DNA of 64,000 bases from CBDFGE01 sp965247055 (lineage in GTDB: Bacteria; Chloroflexota; Dehalococcoidia; Lucifugimonadales; JAGWBF01), in the NCBI GenBank assembly GCA_965247055.1, contig CBDFGE010000003.1, forward strand, positions 186,001 to 250,000, in the 5' to 3' direction. How positions within the stretch are numbered: the stretch's first letter is position 1; each line of letters begins with the position of its first letter. Position numbers and translations under genes: made by a program. The notes below the pieces were generated by a model. It worked only from the letters and a program-made list of their open reading frames with translations. It was not told the DNA's origin and did no database searches. Shown here piece after piece: positions 50,459-59,116 of this stretch.

Positions 50459-51526
50459 TCAGTGGCGGGCTGGGCGGAGGCGGGGCGCGCCTGGTGCGGC
50501 GGCCGGGCGGGCCTCCGACGAGGCGGCCAGTAGCTGGAGGGCTAGATCCTGGTCGAGCTTGCCTTGCTTTACCGCCAGGTCCGCCTCCAGCAGCTTGCCA
50601 TAGAGCCACCGAAGGGTGTCCCGGGAATGCTTGCGGGCCTGCTCCACGGTCTTCTTGAGGACAAAGTCGCGGGAGATGCCCAGTCTCCCCCCAAGCTCGG
50701 CCCCTCCGTGTCCCGCGTCCATCAGGTCCCTGGCCAGGGTCACCAGGCGGAGCTGCCGGGCGATCATCGCCACCAGGTATGGTAGCTCGGCTCCATCATC
50801 CCTGAGGCGTAGCATCATCTTTAGGGCCGCCGTTGACCTTCCCTCCAGGAGGGCATCAACGGCGCTGAAGATGGTGGGCTCCCTGGCCTGGGATGTCAGC
50901 AGGCCGATGTCCCCTTCCTCGATGGCCCGGTCCCCGGCATAGAGCGCCAGCTTCTCCAGCTCGTTGTCCACGGCCCACAGGTTCCCGCCCACCATCTGGG
51001 AGAGGAGACGTATGGCCCCGGGTGTTATCTGAGCGCCCTTTTCGGCCACCCGGTTCCTGATCCACCGGGCCAGGGCCTCCCCGTAGGGTGTGGGATGCTC
51101 CTCTACCTGGATTACGTCTTTCAGCTTCTCCAGGAGGGTGCTGCCCCTTGGTAGCGCGTCCTCCAGAAACACCAGCAGTGTCGTGGGCGGCATATCCTGG
51201 CGGATATACTCGGGTAGCTCTGCCCACCGGCCCGGGTCGCCGGGCCCGCCGCTAGTGGACGCTCTCCGCGCCGATGGAGCGGCGGCCCCCCTTCGTCCAG
51301 GCCGTGTCCCGGAGAGGGAGAGCAGGCCCTCCACCACCACCAGCCGGTGCTGGGCCAGGAAAGGGACCGCGTCGCACACCGCCCTGAGCTGCCCGAGGTC
51401 GATCTGGGCCCCGGGCAGGCGATGGCTGTTGAACTCCACCGTCTCGGGGGGGGCCACCTGCCCCTGGAGCTCCTTCAACGCCTGGGAGACCAGGAAGTTG
51501 TCACCACAGATAAGATGTACCGGCAT
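50459..51526 (-). CDS. holA: DNA polymerase III subunit delta
   Basis: 355-residue clamp-loader wrench subunit that opens the beta clamp. The N-terminal AAA+-like domain starts MPVHLICGDNFLVSQALKEL; the helical part has LLSQMVGGNLWAVDNELEKLALY and the C-terminal collar LVAMIARQLRLVTLARDL. A low-complexity insert of about 25 residues (GRRGAAAPSARRASTSGGPG) sits in the first domain, near residue 75-100. Length and architecture match HolA. Confidence 0.93.
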   Translation of the reverse strand: MPVHLICGDNFLVSQALKELQGQVAPPETVEFNSHRLPGAQIDLGQLRAVCDAVPFLAQHRLVVVEGLLSLSGTRPGRRGAAAPSARRASTSGGPGDPGRWAELPEYIRQDMPPTTLLVFLEDALPRGSTLLEKLKDVIQVEEHPTPYGEALARWIRNRVAEKGAQITPGAIRLLSQMVGGNLWAVDNELEKLALYAGDRAIEEGDIGLLTSQAREPTIFSAVDALLEGRSTAALKMMLRLRDDGAELPYLVAMIARQLRLVTLARDLMDAGHGGAELGGRLGISRDFVLKKTVEQARKHSRDTLRWLYGKLLEADLAVKQGKLDQDLALQLLAASSEARPAAAPGAPRLRPARH

Positions 51527-51551
51527 CTGTCACCTGGAGCCCGTCGGGTAC

Positions 51552-51580
51552 TTCAAAGATACCATGGGGAAGTTTATAAT
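51552..51580 (+). promoter_or_regulatory. promoter of the small membrane-protein gene
   Basis: TTCAAA (51552-51557), 17-base spacer, consensus TATAAT (51575-51580), about 24 bases before the GTG at 51604. Confidence 0.7.
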
Positions 51581-51603
51581 AGTAGGATAGCAGGGAAGAA
51601 TGG

Positions 51604-51990
51604 GTGTCGTTTATGTGGTGGCGTCTCGCCTTCCCCCTCGTAATGATATTTGGCCCCCGGGTGTTCCCCCGCTTCGCCAGGGTGGTCTACCTTGTGTGGA
51701 AGCTCACCTTCGACGGCCGGGTAAACCTGCTGCTGAGGCTGCTGGTGCCCGCCACCCTTATCTACTTCGTGACGCCGGTGTCGCGGGTGCCCTTTATTGG
51801 CCTCGCGGGCTATCTGCTGGTCCTCTCTCTGGCCGTGTTCATTCTGCTGAACCTGGCGCCCCGCAACGTGATAGAGAGCCATGCACCGGGGCAGGCCGGG
51901 GGCAGCTCCAGCAAGCGGAGCGAGCCCGACCCGTCTAAGATCGTGGAGGGCAGCTATCACGTCGTGGATGACGATAAAGACCACGGGTAG
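51604..51990 (+). CDS. Small membrane protein, weakly DUF1232-like
   Basis: 128 residues. Two membrane segments are visible, about 40-57 (LLLRLLVPATLIYFVTPV) and 62-84 (PFIGLAGYLLVLSLAVFILL). A charged tail ends VVDDDKDHG. The segment GRVNLLLRLLVPATLIYFVTPVSRVP resembles the DUF1232/YkvA pattern, but the match is from memory and weak. The start is GTG at 51604; an ATG at 51613 is possible. A clear promoter precedes it. Function unknown. Confidence 0.6.
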   Translation: MSFMWWRLAFPLVMIFGPRVFPRFARVVYLVWKLTFDGRVNLLLRLLVPATLIYFVTPVSRVPFIGLAGYLLVLSLAVFILLNLAPRNVIESHAPGQAGGSSSKRSEPDPSKIVEGSYHVVDDDKDHG

Positions 51991-52011
51991 GTAGCCCCCG
52001 CTTCGCCGGCT

Positions 52012-52272
52012 ATGGAGATCGCTGTCATAGGACTACCCTAGAGCGGTAAGGCCACCCTGCTAAGCGCGTTGACACTGGGTCGGGCCGAGGCGGCGGGCAG
52101 GATACACTCCGATGTGGAGCGTGGCTTCATCCGGGCCGAGGTTGTAGCTTTCGATTACCTGGCGGAGCGTGGATCTATCGCCCAGTGCAGGAAAGACGGC
52201 CTTCTGTGACTGGAGGGCAAAACCTACACGGTGAAGGACGGCGACGTGATAACCTTTCTGTTCAATGTCTAG
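52012..52272 (+). pseudogene. ychF: ychF (OLA1-type GTPase/ATPase) remnant with internal deletion and two stops
   Basis: One 87-codon frame joins the two ends of a normal YchF of about 360 residues. The first 22 codons match the G1 region (MEIAVIGLP, stop, SGKATLLSALT). The rest matches the C-terminal TGS domain (RIHSDVERGFIRAEVVAFD, then GLL, stop, LEGKTYTVKDGDVITFLFNV). About 270 residues are missing in frame. TAG replaces an expected CAG (Gln) and TGA an expected CGA (Arg), both C-to-T changes. The last bases overlap the hemW start by 8. A functional ychF must be elsewhere or lost. Confidence 0.88.
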
Positions 52273-53512
52273 CGGTGTGGACACTACAATGAATGGACCG
52301 GGAGCAGACCGGGACGCTTTGGAGGGGGGCATCTCCCTCTACGTGCATGTCCCCTTCTGCAAGACCAAGTGCCCCTACTGCGACTTCAACACGTACCAGG
52401 GCATAGAGCATCTGATCGCGCCATATATGGAGTCCCTGGAGATGGAGATACGGCTCTGGGGCGAGACCCTGGGCCATCCCCGAGTCAACACGGTGTTCTT
52501 CGGAGGGGGCACCCCTTCGTATGTGCCCCTGGAGCGTATGAACGGGCTGCTGCGGACCGTCGCGGCAGCCTTCGATGTGGCGCCACAGGCCGAGACCACC
52601 CTTGAGGCCAATCCGGGGGACCTGGACGGGGCCAAGCTGGCGAGGCTGCTGGAGATGGGGGTGAACCGGCTGAGCATGGGGGTCCAGAGTCTGGATGATT
52701 CCCTCCTCTCTATGCTGGGGCGGCGCCACTCGGCCAAGGATGCGATGGACGCCTGCAATCTCGCCCGCAATGTGGGGTTCCGGTCGGTGAACCTGGACCT
52801 GATGTATGGCCTGCCCCACCAGACCCTGGCCCAATGGGAAGGGACCCTCTACCGGGCGCTGGAGCTTGGGGCGCCCCACCTTTCCCTCTACTGTCTTACC
52901 CTGGAGGAGGGGACCCCCATGGAGCAGTGGGTGCGACGGGGCAAGCTGCCGCAGCCGGACCCGGACCTGGCGGCGGACATGTACTCCATGGCCCGGGAAT
53001 CGCTGGAGGGTGTGGGTTACCACCACTACGAGATATCCAACTGGGCCATGCCCGGGCACGAGTGCCAGCATAACATAACCTACTGGCGCAACCGGCCTTA
53101 TCTGGGCGTGGGCCCAGGGGCTCATTCCCATATCTCCGGCCACCGGCTCTGGGATGTTGCCCCTCCCAGAGAGTACATGCGTCTGGTACGGGCCTGGGCC
53201 AGTCGAGCTGAGGGGCACGCCGCGGGTCTCGATTGGGACAGCCTGGGTCACGGCGGTCCCGTGGGCGGCATCGAGGTCATTGGCCGGGAGCTGGAGATGG
53301 CCGAGACCATGTTCCTGGGCCTGCGGCTTCTGGACGGTCTCAGCCTGGGCGACTTTCGGAGCAGGTTCGGTAGCGACCCGCTGCAGGTCTATGGCCCGCA
53401 GGTCCGGGAGCTGGAGGAGCAGGGCCTCCTGGAGCACTCCGACGGGGTGCTGCGTCTGACGGCCAGGGGATGCCTCCTGGCGAACCAGGTGTTCATGCGG
53501 TTCCTGGGCTAG
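52265..53512 (+). CDS. hemW: HemW-type radical SAM protein (haem chaperone)
   Basis: 415 residues, cytoplasmic. The radical-SAM motif is CKTKCPYCDF, with the Cys-x3-Cys-x2-Cys spacing; HemW differs from true oxygen-independent coproporphyrinogen oxidase (HemN) by lacking the fourth Cys after the cluster, which here is Phe. Other landmarks are VFFGGGTPSYVP, TLEANPGDLD, RLSMGVQS, DLMYGLPHQT and GVGPGAHSH. Family members insert haem into respiratory proteins. The ATG at 52265 overlaps the ychF remnant; an ATG at 52289 is also possible. Confidence 0.92.
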   Translation: MSSGVDTTMNGPGADRDALEGGISLYVHVPFCKTKCPYCDFNTYQGIEHLIAPYMESLEMEIRLWGETLGHPRVNTVFFGGGTPSYVPLERMNGLLRTVAAAFDVAPQAETTLEANPGDLDGAKLARLLEMGVNRLSMGVQSLDDSLLSMLGRRHSAKDAMDACNLARNVGFRSVNLDLMYGLPHQTLAQWEGTLYRALELGAPHLSLYCLTLEEGTPMEQWVRRGKLPQPDPDLAADMYSMARESLEGVGYHHYEISNWAMPGHECQHNITYWRNRPYLGVGPGAHSHISGHRLWDVAPPREYMRLVRAWASRAEGHAAGLDWDSLGHGGPVGGIEVIGRELEMAETMFLGLRLLDGLSLGDFRSRFGSDPLQVYGPQVRELEEQGLLEHSDGVLRLTARGCLLANQVFMRFLG

Positions 53513-53522
53513 AACATCGCAA

Positions 53523-53551
53523 ATTGCCTCTCCCTGCCGTTGGTGCTATCC
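53523..53551 (+). promoter_or_regulatory. probable promoter ahead of selB
   Basis: TTGCCT (53523-53528), 17-base spacer, TATCCT (53546-53551), about 28 bases before the selB ATG at 53580. Confidence 0.55.
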
Positions 53552-53579
53552 TAAAGGCAGGAGCCCCCCGGAGTACAGC

Positions 53580-55445
53580 ATGTACGTTATCGGCACCGCC
53601 GGACATGTAGACCACGGCAAGTCCACGCTGGTCAAGGCCCTCACGGGCATTGACCCCGACCGCCTTCCCCAAGAGAAGGAGCGGGAGATGACCATCGACC
53701 TGGGCTTCGCCTGGCTCACCCTCCCCAGCGGCCGCGAGGTCAGCATCGTCGACGTGCCCGGGCACGAGCGCTTCATCAAGAACATGCTCGCCGGAGTGGG
53801 CGGCATCGACATGGCGCTGCTGGTGGTGGCCGCCGACGAGAGCGTGATGCCCCAGACCAGGGAGCACCTGGCAATTCTGGACATCCTCCGGGTGAAGCGG
53901 GGGTTGGTGGTCATCACCAAGAGCGACCTGGTCGACGAAGAGCTGCTGGAGCTGGTCGGCGTCGAGGTGGAAGATGCCCTTAGAGGCACTACCTTCGAGG
54001 GGTCTTCCATGGTCGCCGTATCGGCCTTCAGCGGCCGGGGCCTCGACGAGCTGAAGGGGACCATAGACGCTATGCTGGACGCCACCGAGCCCCGCAGGAA
54101 CCTGGGCCGCCCCAGGTTGCCAGTGGACCGGTCCTTTACCGTGGCCGGATTTGGCACAGTGGTGACCGGCACCCTTATCGATGGGAGCCTCTCGACGGGA
54201 CAGGAAGTCCAGCTGCTGCTCTCCGGGGAGAAATGTCGTGTCCGGGGTCTGCAGAGCCACAGAAAAAAGCTGGATCATGCCGATCCGGGGCGGCGGCTCG
54301 CGGTCAACCTCTCGGGTATCTCCAGGGACGACATCCAGAGGGGCGAGCTGATTACCACTCCAGGCTGGCTGAGGCCGACTTTCCGGCTGGACGCCCGGCT
54401 GAGGCTGGTGGTGGACGCGCCACGTCCTCTGAAGCACAACGAAGGGATAACCTTTCACCTGTTCACCGCGGAGACCCCTGGCAGGGTCCGCCTTCTGGAC
54501 CGGGAAGAGCTCAAGCCCGGTGAGGAGGGTTGGGGTCAGGTCCTCCTCCGGAATCCTGTCCCCGCAGTGGCGGGCGACCTGTTCGTGGTCCGGTCCTCGG
54601 ATACTACTCTGGGTGGTGGGAAGGTGGTTGACCCCTATCCCGCCCGCCGCCACAGGCGTTTCCTTATGTCGGTGATCGAGCGGCTGGCGGCCATGGACGA
54701 GGGTACAGGGCAAGAGGCGCTCCTGAGCGCGGTGGAGCGCTGGGCCCCCTGCGACCTGGAGACGCTGTCCCAGCGGGCCAACCTGCCCCTGGATGAGGTG
54801 CTCGCCGGGACCAGGGAGCTGGCCGAAGCCGGGCAGGTCGTGCTCCTGGGAGATGGCCTTGCTCAGCCCGATTCCCTGGCCTACTCCGTTTCCGCGTGGG
54901 AGTCTGAAAAGGGGAAGGCTCGCGAGGTCCTTCAGTCCTACCACCGGCAATACCGTCTACGCAGGGGTATCCCCAGGGAGGAACTGAGGAGCCGCCTGGG
55001 ACTGTCCCAGCAGGCTTTCCCAGGGACGCTGGCCAGATTGGGAGCCGAGGGTGCCCTGGAGCAGAATGGGGCGTGGGTGCGCCTGCCCGAACACCAGGCG
55101 GCACCCAGCGAGGCGGAGCAAAGGCAGATGGAAGGGTACTTGAAGGCACTGGAGTCGGACCCCTACTCTCCGCCCACGGACCGGACCCTCGACCCCGAGC
55201 TTCTGGCCGTGCTCGTCGAGGAGGGCAGGGTGGTAAAGATCAGCGACTCGGTGGTCTTTGCTGAGTGGGCCTACAGGGTGATGGTGGACAAGATCGTGGC
55301 CCACACCAGGGAGCATGGGAAGATAACCGTGGCCGACGGCAGGGACCTCTTCAACACCAGCCGCAAGTACATACTCCCCCTTCTGGAGTACCTGGACCAG
55401 CAGCACGTGACCCGGCGCACCGGGGACGAGCGGGTGCTGAGGTAA
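53580..55445 (+). CDS. selB: Selenocysteine-specific elongation factor SelB
   Basis: 621 residues, close to E. coli SelB (614). It brings selenocysteinyl-tRNA to UGA codons marked by a SECIS hairpin. The GTPase motifs are GHVDHGKST (8-16), EREMTIDLGFAW (switch), DVPGHERFIKNM and ITKSD. Domains II and III follow (VDRSFTVAGFGTVVTGTL). From about residue 370 the C-terminal winged helices that bind SECIS RNA are seen, ending SRKYILPLLEYLDQQHVTRR. Its presence means the cell decodes UGA, which supports the selenoprotein reading at 11309-11938. nurA starts 3 bases after its stop. Confidence 0.96.
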   Translation: MYVIGTAGHVDHGKSTLVKALTGIDPDRLPQEKEREMTIDLGFAWLTLPSGREVSIVDVPGHERFIKNMLAGVGGIDMALLVVAADESVMPQTREHLAILDILRVKRGLVVITKSDLVDEELLELVGVEVEDALRGTTFEGSSMVAVSAFSGRGLDELKGTIDAMLDATEPRRNLGRPRLPVDRSFTVAGFGTVVTGTLIDGSLSTGQEVQLLLSGEKCRVRGLQSHRKKLDHADPGRRLAVNLSGISRDDIQRGELITTPGWLRPTFRLDARLRLVVDAPRPLKHNEGITFHLFTAETPGRVRLLDREELKPGEEGWGQVLLRNPVPAVAGDLFVVRSSDTTLGGGKVVDPYPARRHRRFLMSVIERLAAMDEGTGQEALLSAVERWAPCDLETLSQRANLPLDEVLAGTRELAEAGQVVLLGDGLAQPDSLAYSVSAWESEKGKAREVLQSYHRQYRLRRGIPREELRSRLGLSQQAFPGTLARLGAEGALEQNGAWVRLPEHQAAPSEAEQRQMEGYLKALESDPYSPPTDRTLDPELLAVLVEEGRVVKISDSVVFAEWAYRVMVDKIVAHTREHGKITVADGRDLFNTSRKYILPLLEYLDQQHVTRRTGDERVLR

Positions 55446-55448
55446 GCG

Positions 55449-56660
55449 ATGGGGCTCGACCTGTCCCAGATCGTCGCCCAGCTCGATGCCCTGGCGGGTC
55501 GCCTTGACGGCGCCAGGGACGACCGAGCCCGGCGCCTGAGCAGTGCTGTGAGGGCGCTGGTGGAGGCCGATGCCTCCGAGGTGCGGCAGAAGGTGGATAC
55601 CAGCCAGGGCAGGCCCTATCTGTGCGCCATGCCGCTGGACGGACTCGCGACGAGGTATGTTCCCGGGGAGATTCCACCGGACTTCTGCGTCGCCTCTGTG
55701 GACGGTTCCCACATAGACGTGGACCGGCACGCGCCGGCGCGCTGCTATCTGGTCAACGTGGGGGGGTGCTACCTGGCCTATGGCTCCCAGCCCGAGGCCC
55801 GGCTGTTCAACCGCCCGAGGGTCTATAGTGAAGAGGAGGACCTTTACATAACGAGCAGGGTCCCGGGCTCGATGGACTCGGTGGCGGTGGATGGGGCCGT
55901 GTTGGGCCTCAAACGCGCGGTGGCCGAGGTCGCGGCGCTGGCGGAGCTGGCGGAGGAGGCACCGGCAGGGCTTCCCCTTCTGGCCCTTGTGGACGGTTCG
56001 CTGGTCCTGTGGGGGGTGGCTGGGCGTGGGTATCAGCCCTTCGTTCGAGATGAGATACTCACCTGGGGACTCGTCCCAGCCCTGGACAGGCTCTGGGAGA
56101 TAGGTCGCAGCCGCCCCCTGGCGGTGGTGGCCTACGTCAGCCTTCCCCAGAGCACCGAGGTGGTCAACGCCCTCCGGCTCCAGCTCTGCCCCAACGACCT
56201 GGTCGAGTGCCGGCAGGCTTGCGTCGGCTACCGCTCCACCCGCCCGCCCTGTGACGGGATGAACGGGTTTCTTGACCGGCACCTGTTCCAGGAGCTACTC
56301 GCTCCCGGGGAACGCTCTGGCCTGTTCCGGACCAACTCGTCGGTGTCCAGGGACTACTACGGCCGCCACCAGGTGCACTTCTTCTACCTCAACGCGGGGG
56401 AGGAGATAGCCAGGGTCGAGGTGCCCCAATGGGTCGCCCAGGACGAGGGACTGGTGGCGCTCAGCCATGCGCTGGTCCTGGACCAGTGCGTTCGTGGCAT
56501 GGGCTATCCCGCGGCCATCGCCGAGGCCCACGAGCAGGCTGTGATCACGGCCCCCTATCGGGAGGCATTCAGGCAGCTTCTGGAGGACTCCTTGGGCCGG
56601 GCGTGGCTTCCGGTCTATACCTCGGAGAAAGCTCGGTCCAAGCGGAGGCGCTGGCTATGA
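55449..56660 (+). CDS. nurA: NurA-domain nuclease
   Basis: 403 residues of the NurA family, Mn2+-dependent 5'-3' nucleases that work with HerA in DNA end resection. The two Asp-containing active-site motifs are VASVDGSHIDVD and LALVDGSLVLWG. The C-terminus has FFYLNAGEEIARVEVPQWVA and LVALSHALVLDQC, typical of the family. The ATG follows GAGGTAAGCG inside the selB end. The stop overlaps the next start (ATGA), and the third gene of the unit is herA. Confidence 0.9.
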   Translation: MGLDLSQIVAQLDALAGRLDGARDDRARRLSSAVRALVEADASEVRQKVDTSQGRPYLCAMPLDGLATRYVPGEIPPDFCVASVDGSHIDVDRHAPARCYLVNVGGCYLAYGSQPEARLFNRPRVYSEEEDLYITSRVPGSMDSVAVDGAVLGLKRAVAEVAALAELAEEAPAGLPLLALVDGSLVLWGVAGRGYQPFVRDEILTWGLVPALDRLWEIGRSRPLAVVAYVSLPQSTEVVNALRLQLCPNDLVECRQACVGYRSTRPPCDGMNGFLDRHLFQELLAPGERSGLFRTNSSVSRDYYGRHQVHFFYLNAGEEIARVEVPQWVAQDEGLVALSHALVLDQCVRGMGYPAAIAEAHEQAVITAPYREAFRQLLEDSLGRAWLPVYTSEKARSKRRRWL

Positions 56661-57319
56661 CCCAAGGGTGGCCTGGGGTGGATGGCACGGCGCCCCAACG
56701 GGTAGGGGAGGTCGTGGAGTCAGCTTCCCACCGCTACACGGCCCAGTGCTACCGGCTGTACGAGGCGCCGCCCCTGGGCGCCTTCATCCGGACCGGCCCC
56801 GCGCCGGGAGGGGGAGCGGGGCCGGGTGGCGACGATAGGCCCGCCCGCACCTACGCCGTCGTGTATGGAGTCAGTACCGGGTCCCTCGACCCCGGCCGGC
56901 CCGTGGTGGCCCGGGGCGAGTACGAGGACAGTGAGGAAGACGTCTACCGGAGCAACCCCCAGATCTCCCGCCTTCTGAGCACCCGATTCGAGGCGGCAAT
57001 AGTGGGCCATAGCAACGGCGCTGCCTTCGTTCCTTATCTTCCCCCCCTCCCGCCGCGAATCCACTCCTTCGTTTACCCATGCGTCCCGGGGGAAGTCGTT
57101 CAGGTGACCGGCTCCAGCGACTTCTTGCGCCTGCTGGTGGAGTCTTCTCCGGCGGGCCGGGGGGTCACCGATGAGGTCATCGCCGCCTGCCTGCGCCAGG
57201 CGGGCGCCCAGCGGGAGGACCCCCGTAGCTTCCTGGTGCCTGCGGGAAAGGCGCTGGCGGTCTATCTGTCGGGAGACCTGACGCGGCTCAACTCCATTCT
57301 CAGGAGGCTTTCGCCATGA
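56657..57319 (+). CDS. Uncharacterised protein between nurA and herA
   Basis: 220 residues, not recognised with certainty. A Gly/Pro-rich linker (about 55-70) separates a short helical N-terminus from a mostly beta part (TYAVVYGVSTGS, RPVVARGEYEDSEEDVY, FEAAIVGHSNGAAFVPYLPP, FVYPCVPGEVVQVTGSSDF) and a helical C-terminus. The beta part could be a HAS-barrel-like or similar adaptor, by inference. Four-base ATGA overlaps at both ends lock it between nurA and herA, which implies a joint role, such as bridging nuclease and translocase. Confidence 0.8.
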   Translation: MTQGWPGVDGTAPQRVGEVVESASHRYTAQCYRLYEAPPLGAFIRTGPAPGGGAGPGGDDRPARTYAVVYGVSTGSLDPGRPVVARGEYEDSEEDVYRSNPQISRLLSTRFEAAIVGHSNGAAFVPYLPPLPPRIHSFVYPCVPGEVVQVTGSSDFLRLLVESSPAGRGVTDEVIAACLRQAGAQREDPRSFLVPAGKALAVYLSGDLTRLNSILRRLSP

Positions 57320-58971
57320 CCGACGGACCGGTTCCCTCTTCCGCCCAGGGCAGGCTCCTCGGCATGGTGGTGGATGGCTCGCTGACAAAGGGGATGGAGG
57401 TCCGCCTCGATCCTTCCATCTCGGTGGAGGACGTCAAGGTGGGGACCTTCGTGACAGTGCAGGGGGAGAGGGCGCGGTTCTTCGGCGCCGTCACCGATGT
57501 TGCCCTGGGAGCTGCCGACCCGGCCCTGAAGTATGCCCCCCACGATCTTCAAGACCCCTTCATAGCCCAGGTGATCGCCGGGACCACCGCCTTTGGCATG
57601 GTCTCCGTGCTTCCTACTCTGACCATGCCCGCGGCCATGGGTGACTCGGCGGGCCCCGCGCCCGCCAAAACGGTCCCCGCCCACTTCTCCAGGGTGTACG
57701 CGGCCTCAGAGAGGGACGTGGAGATGGTGTTTGGCAGCGAGGACAAGGGGCATTTCTGGATAGGCAACCCCTTGGACATGGATACCAAAGTGTGCCTGGA
57801 CCTGAAGGCGTTGGTGCAGCGGTCCATCGGGGTGTTCGGCAAGAGCGGCACCGGCAAGACCTTCCTCACCAGGCTCCTGCTGATCGGGATCCTCCAGAGC
57901 GACCTGGCCTCCACCCTCATCTTCGACATGCACAGCGAGTACGGCTGGCAGGGACAGAGGGAGGGGGGGAAATTCGTCAAAGGGCTTAAGCAGCTCTTCC
58001 CATCGAAGGTGGCTGTGTTTTCCCTCGACGAGGAGAGCTCCCGGCGGAGGGGCCTGTCCCCGGACGAGGTGGTGCGCATTGGCTACGATGAGATAGAGCC
58101 GGAGGACGTAGAGGCGCTGCGGGAGAACCTGGGTCTGTCCGATGTCGCCACCCAGGCAGCCTACAACCTCAAGCAGCATTTCGGGCCAGGGGGGTGGCTT
58201 CAGAAGTTCCTCTCTCTTGGGGGGAGGGACACAGTTGCCGGACTGGCCGCCGATATAGGCATCCAGCCCCAGGCCCTGGGCGCCCTTCACAGCCGCCTGT
58301 CCCGATTCCAGCGCTACCCCTTCCTGGCGCCTGAGGCGGGAGGTGACTCCGTGGCCCGCATCTTGGAGCAGCTGGACCGGGGGATGCATGTGGTGCTGGA
58401 GTTCGGACGCCACGGCGACGACCTCAACGCCTACATCCTGGTTTCCAACCTGCTCACACGCCGCATCCACGGGCGCTACGTGAGAAGGAAGGAGGAGGCG
58501 GAGGGTGGCGCCGGGGTGGAGCCCACTCCGCTGGTGATTACCATCGAGGAGGCCCACAAGTTCCTGGGCCCGTCGATGGCCTCCCAGACCATCTTTGGCA
58601 CTATAGCCAGGGAGATGCGCAAGTATAACGTGACCCTCATGGTCATCGACCAGAGGCCCGGCGCCATAGACTCGGAGGTGATGAGCCAGGTGGGTACCAA
58701 GCTGACCTACCTGCTGGACAACGAGAGGGACATCGACGCGGTCCTGAGCGGGACCCCGGGCAGCCGGGAGCTGAGGACCGTGCTCTCCCGCCTGGAGTCC
58801 ACCCAGCAGGCCCTCATCTTTGGCCACGCGGTGCCCATGCCGGTGGTAGTCCACACCAGGGAGTACGGCTCGCCCCGGTCTTATGCCGAGCTAAGCCGGG
58901 CCGCTCGCCACGACACCGACGGGGGAGGCCGGGAGCGCAGGCTGGAGGAACAGATCGAGGATCTGTTCTGA
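57316..58971 (+). CDS. herA: HerA-type DNA translocase (FtsK/HerA ATPase)
   Basis: 551 residues. An N-terminal HAS-barrel domain (about 1-110) precedes the RecA-like ATPase. Walker A is GKSGTGKT (175-182), then LIFDMHSEYGW; Walker B is LVITIEEAHKFLGP with the catalytic Glu pair. The sensor segment VMSQVGTKLTYLLDNERDIDA and the arginine-rich LRTVLSRLESTQQALIFG follow. HerA hexamers pump DNA and drive NurA. It is the last gene of the selB-nurA-X-herA run. Confidence 0.93.
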   Translation: MTDGPVPSSAQGRLLGMVVDGSLTKGMEVRLDPSISVEDVKVGTFVTVQGERARFFGAVTDVALGAADPALKYAPHDLQDPFIAQVIAGTTAFGMVSVLPTLTMPAAMGDSAGPAPAKTVPAHFSRVYAASERDVEMVFGSEDKGHFWIGNPLDMDTKVCLDLKALVQRSIGVFGKSGTGKTFLTRLLLIGILQSDLASTLIFDMHSEYGWQGQREGGKFVKGLKQLFPSKVAVFSLDEESSRRRGLSPDEVVRIGYDEIEPEDVEALRENLGLSDVATQAAYNLKQHFGPGGWLQKFLSLGGRDTVAGLAADIGIQPQALGALHSRLSRFQRYPFLAPEAGGDSVARILEQLDRGMHVVLEFGRHGDDLNAYILVSNLLTRRIHGRYVRRKEEAEGGAGVEPTPLVITIEEAHKFLGPSMASQTIFGTIAREMRKYNVTLMVIDQRPGAIDSEVMSQVGTKLTYLLDNERDIDAVLSGTPGSRELRTVLSRLESTQQALIFGHAVPMPVVVHTREYGSPRSYAELSRAARHDTDGGGRERRLEEQIEDLF

Positions 58972-59006
58972 CGGGTGTTCAGGTTTCGTAAGGGGCTCCT
59001 TAGGTT

Positions 59007-59091
59007 TATAATGTACTGATGGTTAGCGCATATCGTAAGGACATGGGCGTTAGGCTGGCCCCGCCTGAAGTCGCAATGAAGGCGGGGTTTT
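59007..59091 (+). promoter_or_regulatory. leader with -10 box and intrinsic-terminator-like hairpin before the amino-acid dehydrogenase
   Basis: A consensus TATAAT (59007-59012) with a poor -35 box is followed 47 bases later by the stem CCCCGCCT (59059-59066) / AGGCGGGG (59080-59087), 13-base loop, then TTTTGCTTT. The terminator lies inside the leader, 26 bases before the ATG. It suggests attenuation of the dehydrogenase, or a separate RNA of about 70 bases. Confidence 0.6.
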
Positions 59092-59116
59092 GCTTTGTGA
59101 AAAAGGGGATAGTCCG

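Noticed and set aside
52205..52209. TGA within the ychF remnant as a second selenocysteine codon
   Set aside because: The family has Arg (CGA) there, not Cys, and the same frame carries an earlier TAG and a large deletion, so it is decay.
53493..54950. 485-codon open frame on the minus strand
   Set aside because: Antisense to selB; composition is that of a codon-shadow frame.
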